NCBI GenBank assembly: GCA_011048855.1
Contig: DSCZ01000499.1
Location: 1 to 11,116, forward strand
DNA: 11,116 nt
Source of the DNA: Desulfobacteraceae bacterium
GTDB taxonomy: Bacteria; Desulfobacterota; DSM-4660; Desulfatiglandales; Desulfatiglandaceae
Reading direction: 5' to 3'
The position numbers were made by a program, and so were the translations under genes. Numbering within the stretch: position 1 is the stretch's first letter; each line of letters opens with the position of its first letter. Below are positions 5,948 through 11,116 of this stretch, in pieces. Below the pieces are notes generated by a model. The model worked only from the letters and a program-made list of their open reading frames with translations, was not told the DNA's origin and searched no databases.

Positions 5948-7720
5948 ATGGTTTCTGATAACTCGGCCAAAGAAGAACTCAAGCGGGCAATCGATATAGT
6001 CGAACTAATAGGTCGATACGTCGAATTGCGCAAGGTGGGGCGCAATTACGTCGGCCGGTGTCCCTTTCACGGTGACAACGATCCTTCGTTCAACGTGAAC
6101 CGCGAAAAGCAGAGTTTTCACTGCTTCGGCTGTAAAAAAGGCGGCGATGTCTTTTCCTTCTGGATGGATTACCACGGAACCACTTTCCCGGAGGCAATGC
6201 GGGATCTTGCGGAGAAATACGGGATCCCCTACACCCCCTCCTTCTACTCTCCTGAAGAGAAAAAAAAGTCCCGGGCCAGAAGGTCACTTTTTAGAATAAA
6301 TGAAATTTCGGCAAAGTATTTTGAACATACGCTCGAGGATCCGAAAAAGGGTGCACCGGGTAAAACCTACCTTGACAGGCGGAAAATACCCCCGGATTCC
6401 CGGGCGGCTTATCGCCTGGGTTTTGCAGCCGACGAGTGGGACGGCCTTTTGAAACAACTGAAAAAAGCCGGCGTCGATACCGGCCTTGCCGTCGATGCCG
6501 GCGTCATCGTCCGCGGAAACGGAGGCAAGTTATACGACCGGTTTCGGGGAAGGGTTATTTTTCCGCTCCTGGACCAACGAAACCAGGTGGTCGGATTCGG
6601 GGGGAGGGTTCTGGACGCCTCTGTTCCTAAATACCTCAACACCCCGGAGACACCCGTTTTTCATAAAAGCGATTTTCTGTATGGACTGCCGGCGGCCGCC
6701 CCGGGGATCAGGAATTCAGGCAGGGTCATTGTCGTCGAAGGATACATGGACTGCATCGCGCTTCAGTGCCACGGGTTGAGTGAAGTTGTGGCAACGCTCG
6801 GCACCTCGCTCAGCAAATCTCATATCCGTAAACTGAAAGGGTACGGAAGCGAAGTTTTCCTTGTGTTCGATGCTGATGAAGCGGGGAAAAAGGCAGCTGT
6901 AAGAAGCCTGCCGCTTTTTCTGAACGAAGGAGTGAGCGCCCGGGTCGTCGTCCTCGAAGCCGGATACGATCCAGACAGTTATGTGAATGCCTTCGGGCTG
7001 GATGCGTTTACGGAGCATATCGAACATGCTCCCGGATTGTTCGATTTTTTCATCGAACAGCAAGCCGAAACCGGGGACGGCTCGGTAGAACAAAATGTCA
7101 GGATTCTCGAAGCCGTGCTCCCTTTGCTTTCATCGATCGAAAACGATATGCAGCGTGCGCTTTATGTTCAGAGGATATCCCAGCACATCGACGTCACCGA
7201 ACAGGTGCTGTGGGACGAACTGGAAAAACGCCCGGACGGGCGCGGGCGGCAGAACACCGTGACCCGCAGATGGATTTCTCCCGCAGGGGGTACCATAGAA
7301 AAACGTTTTGACGCTCTTCATATCCTGAACCTTCTGGTGCATCATCCGGAAACCATAGAGACCCTGAAATCATACAACTGCACCTGCTTGATTGAGGATG
7401 CGGCTGTGCGGGATATTTTGGTCGCAATATTCCAACTTTATGGGGAGGAAGAACAATGCTCTTTCGATTTTCTCCACGACCGCCTTGAAAGCGAGGAAGC
7501 CAGGAGGCATTTGCGTGAAGCTTACTTCGAAGGATCACGATTCACCGGCGATGAAGTTGATCTTGCCCTGGCTGAAATCGAAACAAAAATAGAAAACCGC
7601 CGCCTTGCTGAAAGCCTTGCAGGCGCCGGACACGACCTCGAAGCACTGAACAGGGTGCTTGAACTCAAAAGGCTCAGGGATACTGCGGCAGGGAGACCCC
7701 CTGCAACGGTGCAGTCATAA
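5948..7720 (+). CDS. dnaG: DNA primase DnaG
   Basis: Synthesises RNA primers at the replication fork. Domains in order: CHC2 zinc-binding domain with ligands C38, H41, C59 and C62 (CPFH ... FHCFGCKKGGDVFSF); the RNA polymerase core with RFRGRVIFPLLD (198-209), VVGFGGR (214-220) and PKYLNTPETPVFHKSDFLYG (227-246); the TOPRIM catalytic segment with VVEGYMD (262-268), FDADEAG (307-313) and GYDPDSYV (339-346), which hold the metal-binding Glu and Asp residues; then a helical C-terminal domain from about 430 that binds the replicative helicase DnaB. The 590-residue length is normal. The ATG at 5948 has only a weak ribosome-binding site (AAGCGGA, about nine bases away), matching the low primase translation known in other bacteria. 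It is probably transcribed with yqeY and rpoD. Confidence 0.97.
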   Translation: MVSDNSAKEELKRAIDIVELIGRYVELRKVGRNYVGRCPFHGDNDPSFNVNREKQSFHCFGCKKGGDVFSFWMDYHGTTFPEAMRDLAEKYGIPYTPSFYSPEEKKKSRARRSLFRINEISAKYFEHTLEDPKKGAPGKTYLDRRKIPPDSRAAYRLGFAADEWDGLLKQLKKAGVDTGLAVDAGVIVRGNGGKLYDRFRGRVIFPLLDQRNQVVGFGGRVLDASVPKYLNTPETPVFHKSDFLYGLPAAAPGIRNSGRVIVVEGYMDCIALQCHGLSEVVATLGTSLSKSHIRKLKGYGSEVFLVFDADEAGKKAAVRSLPLFLNEGVSARVVVLEAGYDPDSYVNAFGLDAFTEHIEHAPGLFDFFIEQQAETGDGSVEQNVRILEAVLPLLSSIENDMQRALYVQRISQHIDVTEQVLWDELEKRPDGRGRQNTVTRRWISPAGGTIEKRFDALHILNLLVHHPETIETLKSYNCTCLIEDAAVRDILVAIFQLYGEEEQCSFDFLHDRLESEEARRHLREAYFEGSRFTGDEVDLALAEIETKIENRRLAESLAGAGHDLEALNRVLELKRLRDTAAGRPPATVQS

Positions 7721-7894
7721 AAATAGAGGTATTTGGTTGCAGTCTTGCAGAACGGCACTATTGTGTAGAGATGACTTCCGATGGAGGCGGATCTCAGGTT
7801 TCCCGGTAAATGACAATCCTGCAAGATCCACCGCAGTCGGATGCGGTCAGGCCCGCGCTGCGGGCATCGAGAATAATCCTGGAGGGTAGATCGA
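7721..7894 (+). promoter_or_regulatory. Structured leader between dnaG and rpoD
   Basis: The 174 bp carry several exact inverted repeats: TCTTGCAG (7743-7750) with CTGCAAGA (7819-7826); GGATCT (7789-7794) with AGATCC (7824-7829); ACCGCA (7830-7835) with TGCGGT (7842-7847); and GCCCGC (7851-7856) with GCGGGC (7860-7865). The first two share bases 7824-7826 and so cannot form together. No T-tract follows the last hairpin, so it is not an intrinsic terminator. GGAGGG (7881-7886) is the ribosome-binding site of rpoD. In E. coli the corresponding spacer is an RNA processing point, with a separate heat-shock promoter for rpoD inside dnaG; whether either holds here is not visible. Confidence 0.5.
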
Positions 7895-9670
7895 ATGGTC
7901 AAAAATCCCGACATGATCAGCCTGAAGCGTTTGATCGATATAGGGAAAAACAAAGGATATATAACATACGAGGAGCTTAACGACGATCTGCCGGACGGCC
8001 TTGTATCATCGGAAGAAAACATAGACGATCTCATGATGATGTTTGAGGAACTGGACATAATGGTGGTGGACGAAGCTTCGAAGGACGCGCTGGAAAAAGC
8101 CGAAAAATCCAAAGAGAAGCTGGCCAAACTCGAAGAGCCCGACCCCCCCCGTCTGGATCTGCCTGACACGCCGTCCCGGGTCTCCGACCCTGTAAAAATG
8201 TATCTGAAAGAAATGGGGTGCATCTCCCTTCTGACCAGGGAGGGTGAGGTAAAAATCGCCAAAAAAATTGAGGCGGGCGAGAAACGCGCTCTCAACTGCA
8301 TGCTCGACTGTGCGATAGGTGTAGAACATATCCTGGAGCTTGGCGAGCAGCTTCGCATCGGAAACCTGAAACTCAAGGATGTAATCAACGACATCGACGA
8401 AGAAGAAATAAACTCACTCAAGGCGGGAGAAAGAAAAGATTCGCTGATCGCTCTGATCGACCAGATCCGAGCTCTTCATGAAAGCATAAAAAGCAAGCGT
8501 AAACAGGCCGCCAGGGGTGGAATGAGCGAAAAGGCCAAAAAGAAACTCACCGCTGAAATCCGGAAGGACAGGGAAACGCTTCTTTCGATGGTGAACGCAT
8601 TCAGCCTGGAAAAGCGGCAGCTGGAGGTCATGGTTCAACGACTTCGCGACGAAGCTGCCTGCCTGGAAAGGGCTGAACGTGAAATCGCCGATTGTATGCT
8701 CCAGGCCGGCGGAAAATCACTGCACCACATAAACCGTGTTTGTTCAAAACTTGACCCGAACATGCGTGAGGGCCGGATCATTGAACCGATGGGTATCACC
8801 AAGGCCGAACTGCTCTGCCTCAAGGACAGGGCTGACAGGGCGAGTGCCGTTACCAAAGAATTGAAAGAACGCACCAATATGACCTCCAGGCAGCTGAAAA
8901 ACGTCCTCGCTCGGGTCGAAGGCAATATCGCAAAGGCGAAAGAAGCCAAATCGGAATTGATACAGGCTAATTTGCGGCTCGTCGTCAGCATTGCGAAAAA
9001 ATATACAAACAGGGGTTTACAGTTCCTGGACCTTATACAAGAAGGTAACATCGGCCTGATGAAGGCGGTGGACAAATTCGAATATCAGCGCGGTTATAAA
9101 TTCAGCACCTATGCCACGTGGTGGATAAGGCAGGCGATCACCAGGGCTATCGCAGACCAGGCCAGAACCATCAGGATACCTGTTCACATGATCGAAACGA
9201 TAAACAAGCTGATTCGCACATCGCGTTATCTTATACAGGAACATGGAAGAGAACCCACACCCGAAGAAATAGCCGAGAAAATGGAATTCCCGCTGGAAAA
9301 AGTCCGCAAGGTTCTCAAAATCGCCAAAGAGCCCATCAGTCTCGAAACGCCGATCGGAGAAGAAGAAGACAGCCATCTCGGTGATTTTATCGAGGATAAA
9401 AAGGTACTTTCACCAGGTGACGCCGTGGTTAATTTCGGCCTTGCCGAGCAAACGAGAAAAGTTTTGCGGTCTTTGACTCCGAGAGAGGAAAAAGTCCTGA
9501 GAATGCGTTTCGGAATCGGGGAAAAGGCCGATCATACGCTGGAGGAAGTCGGACGCGATTTCAATGTGACCAGGGAGCGCATAAGGCAAATAGAGGCTAA
9601 AGCTCTCCGAAAATTGCGGCATCCGAGCAGAAGCAGAAAACTGAAGAGTTTCGTAGAGAGTCAGGACTGA
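7895..9670 (+). CDS. rpoD: RNA polymerase primary sigma factor RpoD (sigma70)
   Basis: Housekeeping sigma factor that directs RNA polymerase to -35/-10 promoters. Regions in order: acidic region 1.1 (about 1-75, [22 protein letters not shown]); region 1.2 (98-130, [11 protein letters not shown]...[15 protein letters not shown]); a large charged non-conserved insert (about 135-345); region 2 (353-440) with [18 protein letters not shown], the core-binding and -10-melting part containing TWWIRQ (408-413); region 3 with [13 protein letters not shown]; and region 4 from [13 protein letters not shown] (about 530), with the helix-turn-helix [20 protein letters not shown] (548-567) that reads the -35 box. 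The 591 residues and the insert are typical of proteobacterial RpoD. The ATG at 7895 has GGAGGG seven to eight bases upstream. An eight-C run lies within codons for the acidic linker (8143-8150). Confidence 0.98.
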   Translation: MVKNPDMISLKRLIDIGKNKGYITYEELNDDLPDGLVSSEENIDDLMMMFEELDIMVVDEASKDALEKAEKSKEKLAKLEEPDPPRLDLPDTPSRVSDPVKMYLKEMGCISLLTREGEVKIAKKIEAGEKRALNCMLDCAIGVEHILELGEQLRIGNLKLKDVINDIDEEEINSLKAGERKDSLIALIDQIRALHESIKSKRKQAARGGMSEKAKKKLTAEIRKDRETLLSMVNAFSLEKRQLEVMVQRLRDEAACLERAEREIADCMLQAGGKSLHHINRVCSKLDPNMREGRIIEPMGITKAELLCLKDRADRASAVTKELKERTNMTSRQLKNVLARVEGNIAKAKEAKSELIQANLRLVVSIAKKYTNRGLQFLDLIQEGNIGLMKAVDKFEYQRGYKFSTYATWWIRQAITRAIADQARTIRIPVHMIETINKLIRTSRYLIQEHGREPTPEEIAEKMEFPLEKVRKVLKIAKEPISLETPIGEEEDSHLGDFIEDKKVLSPGDAVVNFGLAEQTRKVLRSLTPREEKVLRMRFGIGEKADHTLEEVGRDFNVTRERIRQIEAKALRKLRHPSRSRKLKSFVESQD

Positions 9671-9678
9671 AAATTTTC

Positions 9679-9708
9679 TTGACATCCAGTTCCAAAAGGA
9701 GCAATTTT
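9679..9708 (+). promoter_or_regulatory. Probable promoter of the CAU tRNA
   Basis: A perfect -35 box TTGACA (9679-9684) is followed after 17-18 bp by a poor -10 (CAATTT or AATTTT, 9702-9708). A G/C-rich stretch then runs to the tRNA at 9731, as is common at stringently controlled stable-RNA promoters. The position just after the rpoD stop suggests the tRNA can be transcribed apart from the rpoD operon. The weak -10 keeps confidence moderate. Confidence 0.45.
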
Positions 9709-9730
9709 GAAGGCTGCGGTCCGGCAGTGT

Positions 9731-9806
9731 GGGCCTATAGCTCAGCTGGAAGAGCCACCGGCTCATAACCGGTAGGTCCCTGGTTCGAATCCAGGTGGGC
9801 CCACCA
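9731..9806 (+). tRNA. tRNA with CAU anticodon (Met, or lysidine-type Ile)
   Basis: A complete cloverleaf of 76 bases with encoded CCA: acceptor GGGCCTA/TGGGCCC (9731-9737 with 9796-9802, one G-U pair), D-stem GCTC/GAGC (9740-9743 with 9752-9755), anticodon stem ACCGG/CCGGT around loop CTCATAA with CAT at 9764-9766, T-stem CCTGG/CCAGG with loop TTCGAAT, discriminator A, CCA at 9804-9806. It is not the initiator: position 1 pairs with 72 and the anticodon stem lacks three G-C pairs beside the loop. Between elongator Met and tRNA-Ile2 (C34 converted to lysidine by TilS) the sequence is ambiguous; the C4-G69 and C5-G68 pairs and the GGCTCATAACC anticodon arm lean towards Ile2, while an automatic call would be Met. 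Confidence 0.95.
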
Positions 9807-9873
9807 ATCTTTAATTGAATGCATTAGTAACGTGGTGGATAAAACAATTATAAAATCCTGGAGATCATTTTGA

Positions 9874-9914
9874 AAAAGGGCGCAATCCCCGTGGATGCGC
9901 CCTTTTGCTTTTTG
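9874..9914 (+). terminator. Intrinsic terminator after the tRNA
   Basis: AAAAGGGCGCA (9874-9884) and TGCGCCCTTTT (9896-9906) form an 11-bp stem around an 11-base loop, ending in TTTTGCTTTTT. It lies 68 bp beyond the tRNA and 26 bp before the next gene, so it should end tRNA (and any rpoD read-through) transcription. The A-rich 5' arm makes it potentially bidirectional. Confidence 0.88.
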
Positions 9915-9939
9915 ATGCTCCAGGTTTCGGAGCTTTGAT

Positions 9940-10746
9940 ATGGGCAAGAGCCCCACGGTAGCAGAGGTGCTGGAATTCCTTCAGCGGGCCGCCCCACCCA
10001 GCCTTGCGGAGAGTTGGGACAACCCTGGACTTCAGGTGGGGTTCCCCGGCCGTCCCCTTAGGACTTTGCTCGCAGCCCTCGATCCCTCTGTTTCCGCCGT
10101 CGAACAGGCCGCATCAAAAGGAGCCGGCCTGGTTGTGACTCACCATCCGCTTTTTTTCAAGCCCGTTTCATCCCTGGTGTTCGACATGTTTCCGGGCGAC
10201 GTTGTTCAGGCGGCCGTTACGAGGGAAATAAGCGTGGTCTCCCTTCACACCAACCTTGATTCCGCGCGTAACGGGATATCGGATGTGCTGGCGGAGATGA
10301 TCGGGCTCCGAAACGTTGAAGTTCTGGAGGAAAGCCGGAAAGACGAAGGGGTCGGCCTGGGCCGGATTGGGAACCTTGTTGAGGCCGAACCTTTGGAGTC
10401 GGTTTTTGCCGGAATAAAGTCTTCTCTTGGACTACGGCATATCAGGGTGGCGGGCGCTTCACGGGCCTCCGTCCGCAGGATTGCAGTGGTTGGAGGGTCC
10501 GGCGGCGGAATGATCACCCGGGCGGCGGATGCCGGCGCAGATCTGCTCCTCACCGGGGATGTCAACCATCATCAGGCCCTCGATGCTCTCCACCGTGGTC
10601 TGATCGTTGTGGATGCGGGGCATTTCGCCACCGAAAGGGCGGCCTTCAGCCGCGTTATTGGAAAACTGGCATCATCCATGAACGAACTTGGATGGGCCGT
10701 AGAGGTGTATACGGCCGAAGAGGCCGACCCTCTTGCGGTGTTATGA
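9940..10746 (+). CDS. Nif3-like dinuclear metal-binding protein (DUF34/NIF3 family)
   Basis: Conserved cytoplasmic metalloprotein with a two-metal centre; often annotated as GTP cyclohydrolase I type 2, but the physiological role is unsettled. The 268 residues fit the short form without the middle PII-like insert. Signatures: ESWDNPGLQVG (24-34), the metal ligands in VVTHHPLFF (65-73; H68, H69), SLHTNLD (101-107; H103, D107), TGDVNHHQALDA (205-216) and DAGHFATE (225-232; H228, E232). The ATG at 9940 has GGAG (9929-9932) seven bases upstream. It begins 26 bp after the terminator, so its promoter must lie between the tRNA and the terminator or overlap the terminator, or it depends on read-through. 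The gene downstream begins 81 bp later and usually accompanies this family. Confidence 0.94.
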   Translation: MGKSPTVAEVLEFLQRAAPPSLAESWDNPGLQVGFPGRPLRTLLAALDPSVSAVEQAASKGAGLVVTHHPLFFKPVSSLVFDMFPGDVVQAAVTREISVVSLHTNLDSARNGISDVLAEMIGLRNVEVLEESRKDEGVGLGRIGNLVEAEPLESVFAGIKSSLGLRHIRVAGASRASVRRIAVVGGSGGGMITRAADAGADLLLTGDVNHHQALDALHRGLIVVDAGHFATERAAFSRVIGKLASSMNELGWAVEVYTAEEADPLAVL

Positions 10747-10827
10747 TCAAACTAACCGGGAAGGATACTTACAGTAGCATTTTATCAAGACAGTCGGTAT
10801 GCCGACAGGCGGAAAAGGGGTGAAAAG

Positions 10828-11116
10828 GTGCAAGAACAGTTATCGCGTTTGATAAACCTTCAGGCTTTTGACAAACATTTAATGGAGATTATGAATGAGA
10901 AACGGCAGTGCCCGGCAAGGCTCAAAGCCCTCGATGAAAAACTCATCGAAATCTCCACCGAGGTCAAAATCAGCGAACTTGAGCTGGAAGCGTTAAAAAA
11001 GGAACACCGGAATATTGATCAAGAAATAACAACGGTTGATTCAAAAATACAAAAAAGCAATAATAAATTATCTCAAATTAAATCTAATAAAGAATATCAG
11101 GCCGCGTTAAAAGAAA
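10828..11116 (+). CDS. C4-type zinc-ribbon coiled-coil protein (N-terminal part)
   Basis: The frame from GTG 10828 stays open to the right edge (96 codons). It starts MQEQLSRLINLQAFDKHLMEI and continues with alternating charged and hydrophobic heptads, forming a coiled-coil hairpin, up to KLSQIKSNKEYQAALKE, a hallmark of the CT398/HP0958 family (VKTNKEYQALLKE in relatives). The zinc ribbon with four Cys would lie at the C-terminus beyond the window. The H. pylori member binds RpoN and flagellin mRNA; the function in other lineages is not established. GTG is chosen because AGGGG (10816-10820) precedes it by seven bases; a small hairpin (10791-10808) lies just before. Base composition becomes A-rich at the end, as expected for Lys/Asn/Ile-rich coiled coil. 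Confidence 0.88.
   Translation, partial: MQEQLSRLINLQAFDKHLMEIMNEKRQCPARLKALDEKLIEISTEVKISELELEALKKEHRNIDQEITTVDSKIQKSNNKLSQIKSNKEYQAALKE

Noticed and set aside
7522..8421. A 299-codon minus-strand frame across the dnaG end, the leader and the rpoD start
   Set aside because: It is Ser/Arg-rich with no recognisable family, and it mirrors codons of two certain genes; it is a coding shadow.
9735..9956. A 73-codon minus-strand frame ending WWAHLDSNQGPTGYEPVALPAEL
   Set aside because: It is the antisense translation of the tRNA gene at 9731-9806, a well-known source of false proteins, and also covers the terminator.

Overview
The window reads as a chromosome segment of a Gram-negative bacterium, most likely one of the former Deltaproteobacteria (Desulfobacterota). 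The pointers are the order yqeY - dnaG - rpoD - Nif3 family - C4 zinc-ribbon coiled-coil gene, a long (591-residue) primary sigma factor, and a putative outer-membrane-type lipoprotein. The genus cannot be fixed from the sequence. All intact genes lie on the plus strand.

Region 1 (1-3208) looks like the right-hand end of a mobile or genomic island. It opens with a minus-strand scrap of a DDE transposase (118-2) that abuts, at about position 115-120, a type I restriction HsdR gene lacking its N-terminal nuclease domain but otherwise open to its natural stop at 2435. About 860 bp without a convincing gene follows. It carries an unusual cluster of at least eight copies of a GCTCGT-centred motif on both strands, including a perfect 9-bp inverted repeat. 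The region ends at 3191-3208 with an 18-bp sequence that has the anatomy of the 3' end of a tmRNA gene (T-loop end, T-stem strand, acceptor strand, ACCA), followed directly by a GC-rich hairpin. I read this as the distal attachment site of an element integrated into ssrA.

Region 2 (3300-5372) is a compact histidine cluster: hisB, a putative lipoprotein with a TTG start, and hisA, separated by only 16-17 bp. HisB and HisA catalyse two non-consecutive steps of histidine synthesis; the other his genes are not in the window.

Region 3 (5433-9670) is the 'macromolecular synthesis' group: yqeY (GatB/YqeY family), dnaG (primase) and rpoD (primary sigma factor), linking replication priming and housekeeping transcription. 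A 174-bp leader with several mutually exclusive inverted repeats separates dnaG from rpoD. Region 4 (9679-11116) holds a CAU-anticodon tRNA with a plausible promoter and a strong intrinsic terminator, then a Nif3/DUF34 metalloprotein and the start of a coiled-coil/zinc-ribbon protein that runs off the right edge.

The core genes (regions 2-4) are ordinary and well conserved. The unusual material is in the first 3.2 kb: the transposase/hsdR junction, the repeat cluster and the inferred tmRNA attachment site. I found no convincing new defence or biosynthetic system.
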